Part shown: positions 8,398-15,319 of the stretch, piece by piece
Layout of the letters: the number at the start of each line of letters is the position of its first letter
How positions within the stretch are numbered: position 1 is the first letter of the stretch
Assembly: GCA_022799355.1 (NCBI GenBank)
Contig: JAAWOG010000009.1
Coordinates: forward strand, 24,268 to 88,267
Length of the DNA: 64,000 nt
Origin: Lachnospiraceae bacterium
GTDB lineage: Bacteria; Bacillota; Clostridia; Lachnospirales; Lachnospiraceae
Direction: 5' to 3'
Notes under the pieces: generated by a model
Databases searched by the model: none
Told to the model about the DNA's origin: nothing
Seen by the model: the letters and a program-made list of their open reading frames with translations, nothing else
Made by a program: the position numbers and the translations under genes

Positions 8398-8570
8398 TTT
8401 ACGGACTCCCTTCTCTTGTTTTGGTAATTTTCAGTATAATCCCAAAAAAGCATTTCCCTCAACAAGAGAATCTCGTCAGAATTTTACGAAATGTGACAGC
8501 TTTTTCCTTCTTTCTCTGGAAAGTAACTTTTTTTTCTGTTATAATTCTTTTTTAATAAAGGAGTTTGTCG

Positions 8571-8723
8571 ATGAAAAATCGATCAGATCCGCCGAAGGGT
8601 TCCTTTTCGGGAGAACAAAAGGCGGATGGCCTAAAGTACAGAAGGGAGAGAGGAATATGCATTACACACCATCAGGAGTTTGTTCCAGAGGGATCGATTT
8701 TGAGCTGGAAAACGGTATTGTAA
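8571..8723 (+). CDS. possible small upstream ORF (leader peptide)
   Basis: A 50-codon reading frame begins at ATG 8571, 7 nt after AAAGGAG, and ends at 8723, overlapping the first 67 nt of the TSCPD gene in another frame. A TATAAT-like -10 sequence lies at 8540-8545. The peptide is basic (MKNRSDPPKGSFSGEQKADG at its start) with no recognisable domain. Its ribosome site is as good as that of the downstream gene, so ribosomes could affect initiation at 8657. It could equally be a chance ORF. Confidence 0.3.
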   Translation: MKNRSDPPKGSFSGEQKADGLKYRRERGICITHHQEFVPEGSILSWKTVL

Positions 8724-8902
8724 AAGATGTCCGCTTTACCGGCGGCTGCAGCGGAAATACACAGGGGGTAGCGGCCCTCATCCAGGGAATGCCTGCGGAA
8801 GAAGCCATCAGGAGACTCAAAGGATTAAAATGCGGCTACAGGCCCACTTCCTGCCCGGATCAGTTGGCAAAAGCATTAGAAGCAGCACTTGTCAGTCAGT
8901 AA
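8657..8902 (+). CDS. TSCPD-domain protein (TIGR03905-type)
   Basis: The 81-residue protein begins at 8657, with AGGGAGAGAGG immediately upstream; a longer open frame upstream is not coding. The motif YRPTSCPDQLAKAL near the C-terminus is the TSCPD signature, and cysteines at about 9, 31, 59 and 66 could bind a metal. The domain is best known from the C-terminal tail of B12-dependent ribonucleotide reductases (NrdJ), where its cysteines are thought to act in redox relay or metal binding; the role of the stand-alone protein is not known to me. The gene lies 17 nt before murG and must be cotranscribed with it. Confidence 0.85.
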   Translation: MHYTPSGVCSRGIDFELENGIVKDVRFTGGCSGNTQGVAALIQGMPAEEAIRRLKGLKCGYRPTSCPDQLAKALEAALVSQ

Positions 8903-8919
8903 ATGCGGAGGTCCTTTTC

Positions 8920-9990
8920 ATGTCAAAGAAAATTGTTTTAACAGGTGGCGGAACCGCCGGCCATGTTACGCCAAATATTGCGCTGATCCCGCATCTGAGG
9001 GAAGCTGGCTATGAAATTGTTTATATCGGCTCCTACGACGGAATCGAAAAAAGACTGATCTCCGATTTTCCTGAAATTCCGTATCATGGCATCGCAACCG
9101 GAAAATTCAGAAGATACCTGGATCTCAAAAATCTTACCGATCCTTTCCGCGTGATAAAAGGATATGCGGAGGCAAAAAAAATCCTGCAGAAAGAAAAACC
9201 GGATGTACTGTTCTCCAAGGGTGGTTTTGTCAGCGTTCCCGTTGTCAGGGCGGCAGCCTCTCTGCACATACCCTGTATCATCCACGAATCTGATATGACG
9301 CCGGGACTTGCCAATAAACTCTGCATTCCTGTCGCCAGAAAGGTCTGCTGCAACTTTCCGGAAACATTAAAGATGCTGCCGGAGGAAAAAGCGGTGCTGA
9401 CCGGTTCTCCGATCCGCGAGGAATTATCCGGCGGCAACCGCATCGCCGCATTGGACCTCTGCAAATTTACGGTTTCCAAACCTGTTGTGATGATTATCGG
9501 AGGTTCCCTTGGCGCTGCCAGCGTCAATAAAATTGTGCGGGAAGCTTTAGATAAGTTGCTGGAAGATTTTCAGGTGGTTCATATCTGTGGTAAAGACAAG
9601 GTGGATAATCTGCTGCTTCATGTCAGCGGCTATAAGCAGTTTGAATATCTGAAAGCCGAATTAAAGGATATGTTTGCAATGGCGGATGTCATCATATCCC
9701 GCGCCGGCGCAAACGCAATCTGTGAGCTTCTGGCACTGAAAAAACCGAATCTGCTGGTTCCCCTGCCTGCCGGTTCCAGCCGGGGCGATCAGCTCTTAAA
9801 TGCCGCCTCTTTCGAATCCCAGGGATACAGTATGGTAATCCAGGAAGATGAACTGACGCCTGAACTGTTGGTGGAGAAGGTACAGGAACTTTATTGTACG
9901 CGGCAGATTTATATTGATGCGATGAACAGTTCGATGCAGATGAGTTCTATCAGCAGTATTATGAAACTGATTCAGGGAGAAACTTTGTAA
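8920..9990 (+). CDS. murG: undecaprenyldiphospho-muramoylpentapeptide beta-N-acetylglucosaminyltransferase
   Basis: The start at 8920 (MSKKIVLTGGGTAGHVTPN) follows GGAGGTCC; the protein has 356 residues, standard for MurG. The N-terminal glycine-rich loop GGGTAGHVTPN, the central GGSLGAASVN and the C-terminal donor-binding SRAGANAICELLALKKPNLL are diagnostic of GT28/MurG. It transfers GlcNAc from UDP-GlcNAc to lipid I, giving lipid II at the inner face of the membrane. MurG is usually in the dcw cell-division cluster; here it is separated from mraY, murD and ftsW and paired only with a TSCPD gene, an arrangement seen for the YtoQ-like second type of MurG in some Clostridia. Whether a second copy exists cannot be seen. 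Confidence 0.93.
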   Translation: MSKKIVLTGGGTAGHVTPNIALIPHLREAGYEIVYIGSYDGIEKRLISDFPEIPYHGIATGKFRRYLDLKNLTDPFRVIKGYAEAKKILQKEKPDVLFSKGGFVSVPVVRAAASLHIPCIIHESDMTPGLANKLCIPVARKVCCNFPETLKMLPEEKAVLTGSPIREELSGGNRIAALDLCKFTVSKPVVMIIGGSLGAASVNKIVREALDKLLEDFQVVHICGKDKVDNLLLHVSGYKQFEYLKAELKDMFAMADVIISRAGANAICELLALKKPNLLVPLPAGSSRGDQLLNAASFESQGYSMVIQEDELTPELLVEKVQELYCTRQIYIDAMNSSMQMSSISSIMKLIQGETL

Positions 9991-10030
9991 AACGTAGCAT
10001 ATATCCTGTTCAGGCACGTTTTCGCCTGTG

Positions 10031-10073
10031 AAAAAACGGTATCTCCGTACATTTTGCCGGGATACCGTTTTTA
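10031..10073. terminator. bidirectional terminator between murG and the anti-sigma gene
   Basis: AAAAAACGGTATC (10031-10043) and GATACCGTTTTTA (10061-10073) form a strong stem flanked by A and T runs on both sides, serving the converging murG (+) and anti-sigma (-) transcripts. Confidence 0.85.
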
Positions 10074-10102
10074 TTTGCGGATAAAATCAATATGTAACTA
10101 TT

Positions 10103-11701
10103 TTATATTACGCATATATTTTCTATAATCAGAGAACCAGCCTCCAAATGAATCTCAGCCTGAAGGTTTACGGGAAGGGTGATGACCGTCTTTTGTTTAT
10201 TTTCGTTCTGAAAGACAGCTTCCAGCTTAAAGTTCAGGCGGATACCATCTTTTGTCGTGAACTTTCGCTCCGGAGCGAGGTTCACTTTTTCGTAAGCCGC
10301 TTTCTGTTCCGAAGGCAGTTTTATAGAATTACCCAGGGGCTCTTCCAGCAGGTAAAGCCGAAGAGAACCGGTTTCTTCATTGTATTCTGCTTTCAGTTGG
10401 TGCAGGATCTGGCTTTCGTAATCATTTGCGGAGAGCAGAGCGGCAGTCCAGGTTTCTTCTTTTGTGGATATTACCCAGAGTTCCCCTGCCTGTTGTTCCG
10501 GTTTTGGTTTTTCTTCTCCTGCAGAGGGTACCTGTATATCATTTCCGGAAACGGTATTGGTTGTCTCTTCTTCCATCAGATTATCGCCTGAAATAGTATC
10601 TTGCGTTATACTTTCTGCTGTTTCTTCCGTCACAGTTGTTTTGGCAGTATCCTTCGTATTCTCATCCTGCTTTGCGGTTTTTTCATCGGCTGATGTATCA
10701 GGTTTTACCGTACCGGAAGTATCCGCCGCATTTTCCGCCGTTTTTGAATTTACGGAACCGGCGGCATTTGCACTGCCCTCTGCTGACGTCTGTTTTGCGG
10801 AATCCGAAGTCGTTATCTCTTTCTCTGATGAATCCGCTTCCGTTTTGTCCGGCTCCTTCGTAACATCTTTCGCCGCCGTATCCTCCGGCGATGCTATATC
10901 TTCTTTTGAGATCTCCTTTTTTAATACGCTTCCATTATATAAAAGGACAACAATCTCTTCTTCTCCGTCTCCGTCAGCGTCCGTGACCGAAATATCGGGG
11001 AGTTTTTTGCTTTCGTTCATATAGATCCAGTCAAAATACTGATACGTATCTTTTACGCGAAGGGCCGTTCCGGTTATTCTTCCATCCTCATGATAACCAT
11101 AGAGCGAGATATCTTTTTCGGCCACTTCCGCAAGCAGGATTGTCCTTAATTTTTCAGGTTCCTGCGCATATCGATCTTCCATCTCCGGTGCATAAAGCTC
11201 CGTAATTTCCTTAAACTTTTCCAGCGTCATATCAGATTTCCATGCATCGAGCCCCTCCGGCACTTCGGAAGGCTCCTGCGATACAGGCTGTTCTGATTCT
11301 TCGTTTTCCGAAACAATATCGTTGCCGCTGGCCGCAGGCAATGTCTCAACCGGCGTCTGCTGCGCATCCGGTACCCGTTCGGGCTGTTTGCTGTTCTGCT
11401 CATCCAGGGCAATAATGTCGGCCTTATAACTTCTGACGATCACAGCTTTTGCCACGCTCTTAACAACCGGTATCTTCACTACTGTCTCGGCAAATGCATA
11501 GGAACTGTTCACCCCTATTGTCAGGCACAGAAACAGGATTGCAGCAACAGAACCCACCACCCTGATTATACGCGCCCGCTGCCTCACTGCTTTTTTACGC
11601 CTGTCCGCAGCGATTGTCTCCCGCACCATCAAAAGAAGTTCATCCGGTATCTCTATATCTTCATATTTCAGTTTTTCTTCCCGAAAAGCATCATATTCCA
11701 T
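10103..11701 (-). CDS. probable membrane anti-sigma factor (RsiV-like N-terminus)
   Basis: A 532-residue protein overlapping the sigma-factor gene by 11 nt. Residues 1-45 are cytoplasmic and charged, 46-66 form one membrane helix, and YAFAETVVKIPVVKSVAK just after it resembles the post-membrane segment of RsiV-type anti-sigma factors. The exported part has a domain of about 150-265 including DADGDGEEEI, an EF-hand- or FG-GAP-like calcium loop. A Thr/Ser/Glu/Lys-rich low-complexity linker (about 265-400) and a C-terminal domain of about 130 residues of unknown type follow. No DUF3298 lysozyme-binding domain is evident. Position and topology support anti-sigma function; the signal sensed is unknown. 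Confidence 0.7.
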   Translation of the reverse strand: MEYDAFREEKLKYEDIEIPDELLLMVRETIAADRRKKAVRQRARIIRVVGSVAAILFLCLTIGVNSSYAFAETVVKIPVVKSVAKAVIVRSYKADIIALDEQNSKQPERVPDAQQTPVETLPAASGNDIVSENEESEQPVSQEPSEVPEGLDAWKSDMTLEKFKEITELYAPEMEDRYAQEPEKLRTILLAEVAEKDISLYGYHEDGRITGTALRVKDTYQYFDWIYMNESKKLPDISVTDADGDGEEEIVVLLYNGSVLKKEISKEDIASPEDTAAKDVTKEPDKTEADSSEKEITTSDSAKQTSAEGSANAAGSVNSKTAENAADTSGTVKPDTSADEKTAKQDENTKDTAKTTVTEETAESITQDTISGDNLMEEETTNTVSGNDIQVPSAGEEKPKPEQQAGELWVISTKEETWTAALLSANDYESQILHQLKAEYNEETGSLRLYLLEEPLGNSIKLPSEQKAAYEKVNLAPERKFTTKDGIRLNFKLEAVFQNENKQKTVITLPVNLQAEIHLEAGSLIIENICVI

Positions 11702-12254
11702 TCCGGCTTTCCCTCTCCGCCTTCTTCAATGATTTACCATATCTTGTCAGAAGCTCTTCATCTTCTTTTTCCAGTTCTTTTCCCAGTTTTTTACATGCGG
11801 CATACAATCTGGATTTCACAGTATTTAAGTTGGTATCCGTAATTTCGGCAATCTCTTTTAATGTTTTTTCCTCGAAAAAATGTAACTGGATCACTACCTG
11901 CATTTCTGTCGGCAGTTCAGAGATTTTAGAAATAACCTCCAGCTTTGGTTCATAAGCCGGTTCTTCATAGCTTCCCTCCAACAGGTCATTATCCGACTCA
12001 TCCCATGCTATGTATTTTTTTTCTTTCCGCAGATACATCAGGCTTTCATTGATCACGATCCGGTAAAACCAGCTTGCCATCGCCTCTTTACTCTGCAGTT
12101 TTTCATAATTTTCCAACCCTTTACATATGGCATTCTGCACCACATCCAATGCCGCTTCCCTGTTTTTCACATAATAATATGCGGCACGGTAGAACTGGTT
12201 CTGGTTCTCCACAATGTGTTTCACCAGCGAGTCATACAGTGCTTTTTTAGACAT
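11691..12254 (-). CDS. ECF-type RNA polymerase sigma factor
   Basis: The 187-residue protein (start MSKKALYDSL at 12254, AGGAAGGA upstream) has sigma region 2 (FYRAAYYYVKNREAALDVVQ, then ASWFYRIVINESLMYLRK) and region 4 (MQVVIQLHFFEEKTLKEIAE, NLNTVKSRLY). There is no region 1 or 3, as in extracytoplasmic-function sigma factors of the SigV/SigW class. It overlaps the presumed membrane anti-sigma gene and follows a cell-wall hydrolase gene by 66 nt, suggesting an envelope-stress regulon that includes this locus. I could not recognise an ECF-type promoter in the short gap. Confidence 0.93.
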   Translation of the reverse strand: MSKKALYDSLVKHIVENQNQFYRAAYYYVKNREAALDVVQNAICKGLENYEKLQSKEAMASWFYRIVINESLMYLRKEKKYIAWDESDNDLLEGSYEEPAYEPKLEVISKISELPTEMQVVIQLHFFEEKTLKEIAEITDTNLNTVKSRLYAACKKLGKELEKEDEELLTRYGKSLKKAERESRNGI

Positions 12255-12320
12255 AGCTGTATTCCTTCCTACTTTCAAGATGCACTTATCTTAAGTTTTG
12301 TTTAAATTATTTTAAACTTT

Positions 12321-13100
12321 TTATTGGCTTTGTATCAAAGTTGTATCATGATCTCCGGAAACGGTATGATTTTCCAAAAAATTCATCCATTCCGCCTCTT
12401 TTCCATGAAACACATTTAAATCAATATACTCCTCTTCCCCACTGTAACCCCGGAGCCTTGCCTCACTGTCATACTGCCAGAAAGTCCATTTTCCGGGCAT
12501 TCCCATATTGGGAGAAAAATAAACATTGCGGATCCAGAGCGGATACTCATCAAAAGCTCCCCTGATATAAGTACTATAGGAACTTTCCGTGGCATAAATC
12601 AGCGGCTTTACCCCGTAGTATGCTTCCAGCACATCCAGAAGGCTCTGCAATTCCGCTCTTGTCTCTTCCACATCCGGTTTATTATAAAAGCGATTCCCGT
12701 AAAATTCAATATCCACCACCGGAGAAAGCATGCCTTCCTCTTTCGGCACTACCGAAATAAAATGTTCCGCCTGAGCCTCTCCCCTGCTCTCAAAACTGAA
12801 AAAATGATAGGCACCTCTTTTTAAATCCGTTTTTCCTGACTGTTCCCAGTTTTCCTCAAACTTTGTATCAATATGGCCGCTGCCTTCCGTCGCTTTGATA
12901 AAGGCAAAGTCTATATTTTCATCTGCCAGTACCTTCCAGTCGATATCCCCCTGGTAGTAAGAAACATCCACGCCGCGGACCGGATAGTCTGTTTCTGTGG
13001 GATGGTTAATTTTGATTTTCTTCTGATAGATCAATATGCCAAATAATATGGTATTGAGCAGCAATAAAACAACTGCTCCTATCCATAGCTTTTTCTTCAT
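12321..13100 (-). CDS. GH25 muramidase (lysozyme), membrane-anchored or secreted
   Basis: A 259-residue protein with an uncleaved-type signal anchor (residues 5-26) followed directly by a GH25 domain. Recognisable motifs are RGVDVSYYQGDIDW, FAFIKATEGSGHIDTKF, AYHFFSF, VVDIEFYGN (the DxE catalytic pair) and WTFWQYDSEA. GH25 enzymes cleave the MurNAc-GlcNAc bond of peptidoglycan. There is no extra cell-wall binding domain, so the helix is the only anchor. It is the first gene of a unit with the ECF sigma and anti-sigma genes. It could be a wall-remodelling enzyme under that sigma factor. Confidence 0.9.
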   Translation of the reverse strand: MKKKLWIGAVVLLLLNTILFGILIYQKKIKINHPTETDYPVRGVDVSYYQGDIDWKVLADENIDFAFIKATEGSGHIDTKFEENWEQSGKTDLKRGAYHFFSFESRGEAQAEHFISVVPKEEGMLSPVVDIEFYGNRFYNKPDVEETRAELQSLLDVLEAYYGVKPLIYATESSYSTYIRGAFDEYPLWIRNVYFSPNMGMPGKWTFWQYDSEARLRGYSGEEEYIDLNVFHGKEAEWMNFLENHTVSGDHDTTLIQSQ

Positions 13101-13260
13101 GGTTCCTCACATTCCGCTGCCGGGCAGCCCTGCAATAAAATGGAAGCTCAAAAGCATCCTTTAACATAGTATATGATAATTGCCAGAAACTCAATCCTTC
13201 AATGCCAGAAAGAAGATTATTTTCTAAAAATATAATAATTTCATCTACTTTCTAAAAATA

Positions 13261-13295
13261 AAATAAAACGGCATGAAAGAAATTCTTCCATGCCG
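13261..13295 (-). terminator. terminator of the antiporter gene
   Basis: CGGCATG (13269-13275) and CATGCCG (13289-13295) form the stem; on the minus strand it is followed by TTTTATTT. It lies 20 nt after the antiporter stop codon. Confidence 0.75.
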
Positions 13296-13314
13296 CATCT
13301 TATATACAAATATT

Positions 13315-14619
13315 TTAGCCTTCCGGCGCAAACCTGGATCTGTCCTGTCCCTCCGGTCTCGGCTTGATCTCTCCCGCCTTTGTCAGCGCGATCTTTGTCA
13401 GTGTCGGACCAAGAAGCTCGTAAATCAGTACCGCAAATAATACAATATTTCTGATAATCGCCCCCTCTTCTCCCAGTTCCTGAGCAACTGTTACGGACAT
13501 GCCAAGCGCCACGCCCGCCTGAGGCAGAAGTGTAACACCCAGATATTTGCAGATCTGCGGATCACATTTTGTTGCCTTCGCACTGACGGAAGCCCCCAGA
13601 TATTTACCGGCGGAACGCGCAATAATATAAACCACGCCTATCGCCACCACCGTCAAATTGGTAAATACGCTCAGATCCAGCTCCGCTCCGCTGAGTACAA
13701 AAAATACAACAAACAGCGGCGCCGTCCAGTTATCTACACGCCCCATAATATCCGCGGAAAAATCACAGATATTACAAAAGACCGTACCCAGCATCATACA
13801 TACGAGCAGGCTCGAAAAACCCAGTTCGATCTCCGTTCCCGGTATTTCCATTCTTACCATGGAAAGTGCGACCGTCAGAAGAACAAAGGTGATGGAAATA
13901 CCCATACGCCTTGTATTGGAATGGAACCATTTTTCCAGCAGCGCAAAGATAATCCCCATTACAAATCCCAGAAGCAATGAACCGATCACCTCCAGCATGG
14001 GATTGACAAGCACCGTGATTACGCTGATTGCCGCGCCGGAATAAATGGCCTTCGCAACGCCGAAAGATACCGCAAAAACAACCAGCCCGACGGCATCGTC
14101 CAAAGCTACGATCGGAAGAAGAATACTTGTGAGCGGCCCCTTCGCCTTATACTGATTGACAACCATCAATGTTGCCGCCGGAGCCGTTGCCGTCGCGATA
14201 GCCCCCAGACAGATACAGGTGGGAATCCCGATACTGCTGCCAAGGTCAAATATGTAATACATCGCGATCAGACTCACATCCACCAGCACCGTTGCCGCCA
14301 ATGCCTGTACGATAGCTACTATCGTTGCCTGTCTTCCGGTCTTTTTCAGTTCCGCCAGCCTGAACTCGTTTCCGATGGAAAAAGCAATAAATCCAAGTGC
14401 CACATCCGAAAGGATGCCGAAGCTTTCCACATCCTCAAAAGTGCGGAATCCGATCCCCAGCCTTCCTATCAGGCTCGGGCCGATCAAAAGCCCTGCTATC
14501 AAATAAGCCGTTACCGCAGGAATGCCGAAGTTTCTGAGCGCACGCGTCAGCATCAGTCCCAGGAACATCGCAAAACCCAGCATCAATAATAATGTCGCCG
14601 TTTCCGAAATCTGTATCAT
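13315..14619 (-). CDS. cation:proton antiporter (CPA2, KefB/NapA-like)
   Basis: A 434-residue polytopic protein with about 12 hydrophobic segments, starting 5 nt after GGAGGC. CPA2 hallmarks include AYLIAGLLIGPSLIGRLG, FIAFSIGNEFRL, ATATAPAATLMVVNQYKAKG, the ion-binding region PIVALDDAVGLVVFAV and LPQAGVALGMSV. No cytoplasmic RCK/TrkA domain follows. Such proteins exchange Na+ or K+ for H+ across the membrane. A second member (49162-50640) shares the same motifs (NQYKAKG, IVALDD), so the two are paralogues. It has its own terminator and appears monocistronic. Confidence 0.88.
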   Translation of the reverse strand: MIQISETATLLLMLGFAMFLGLMLTRALRNFGIPAVTAYLIAGLLIGPSLIGRLGIGFRTFEDVESFGILSDVALGFIAFSIGNEFRLAELKKTGRQATIVAIVQALAATVLVDVSLIAMYYIFDLGSSIGIPTCICLGAIATATAPAATLMVVNQYKAKGPLTSILLPIVALDDAVGLVVFAVSFGVAKAIYSGAAISVITVLVNPMLEVIGSLLLGFVMGIIFALLEKWFHSNTRRMGISITFVLLTVALSMVRMEIPGTEIELGFSSLLVCMMLGTVFCNICDFSADIMGRVDNWTAPLFVVFFVLSGAELDLSVFTNLTVVAIGVVYIIARSAGKYLGASVSAKATKCDPQICKYLGVTLLPQAGVALGMSVTVAQELGEEGAIIRNIVLFAVLIYELLGPTLTKIALTKAGEIKPRPEGQDRSRFAPEG

Positions 14620-14729
14620 TTTTTGCCTCCACTGGTCATTTTATTTCTATCGTTTTATTTTGCTTTTTTGACCTTTTTTATCATACTCTTCTCTTATTTA
14701 AGTGTCAATATTTTTGTAGAGGCAAATCT

Positions 14730-15260
14730 TCATTCTTTATCCTCATCCCACAAAACGGTTTTCCCTTCCCGCAGGGACTCTCCCACGCGGATGATCCTCT
14801 GGTTTGACGAACCCCTGAAACGGATACCCATATGTTTTAATTCCTGCACAAACTCCCCGTCCACAAGAACATCAAGGCAGGAGAGAAGTTCTTTTGTCTC
14901 TTTCCATTCCGTGCACATTCTCCCCAGCACATCGGTCTCAAAAGTATAGCCGGTATAACACCAGATATCCTTTTCGGGCAGTTCTCTCTTTACCCGCCGT
15001 ATAAACGGCAGAAGTCCCTGCTGATTACTATGCTCCAGAGGTTCGCCTCCAAGCAGTGTCAGCCCTTTTATATAAGCGGGGCGCAGGGCATTCAGCAAAC
15101 TGTTTTCCGTCTCTTCCGTAAACGGCTTTCCGTAATGAAAATCCCACGTCTCCTCATTAAAACAGTTCTGACATCTGTGGGTGCAGCCGCTGACGAACAA
15201 AGTTACCCTGACTCCCGGGCCATTGGCAATATCACAGGTTTTGATTTCCGCATAATGCAT
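14730..15260 (-). CDS. nrdG: anaerobic ribonucleotide reductase-activating radical SAM protein
   Basis: A 176-residue protein with the radical-SAM cluster motif Cys26-x3-Cys30-x2-Cys33 (GCTHRCQNCFN) and TLLGGEPLEHSNQQGL, the SAM-binding GGE region. NrdG binds a [4Fe-4S] cluster and uses S-adenosylmethionine to generate the glycyl radical on NrdD. It starts 59 nt after the end of nrdD, with GGAGGGA as ribosome site. An intrinsic-terminator-like hairpin lies in that gap, so NrdG would be made in lower amounts than NrdD, in line with its catalytic role. Confidence 0.95.
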   Translation of the reverse strand: MHYAEIKTCDIANGPGVRVTLFVSGCTHRCQNCFNEETWDFHYGKPFTEETENSLLNALRPAYIKGLTLLGGEPLEHSNQQGLLPFIRRVKRELPEKDIWCYTGYTFETDVLGRMCTEWKETKELLSCLDVLVDGEFVQELKHMGIRFRGSSNQRIIRVGESLREGKTVLWDEDKE

Positions 15261-15275
15261 GACTGTTCCCTCCTT

Positions 15276-15309
15276 TTTAAAAACGCGGAAAACAAACCTG
15301 TTTTCCGCG
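15276..15309 (-). terminator. attenuating hairpin between nrdD and nrdG
   Basis: CGCGGAAAACA (15284-15294) and TGTTTTCCGCG (15299-15309) are perfect 11-bp complements with a 4-nt loop. On the minus strand the stem is followed by TTTTTAAAAAGGAGGG, so a partial terminator runs straight into the nrdG ribosome site. Confidence 0.75.
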
Positions 15310-15319
15310 CCATTTTCTC

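Noticed and set aside
8315..8656. Upstream extension of the TSCPD protein
   Set aside because: The open frame continues upstream by chance through a promoter region; the family starts at MHYTPSGVCS and has a ribosome site there.
10464..11024. Long plus-strand ORF opposite the anti-sigma gene
   Set aside because: It is an antisense shadow of the low-complexity Ser/Thr/Glu linker; the minus-strand frame has the membrane helix and sigma-gene overlap.
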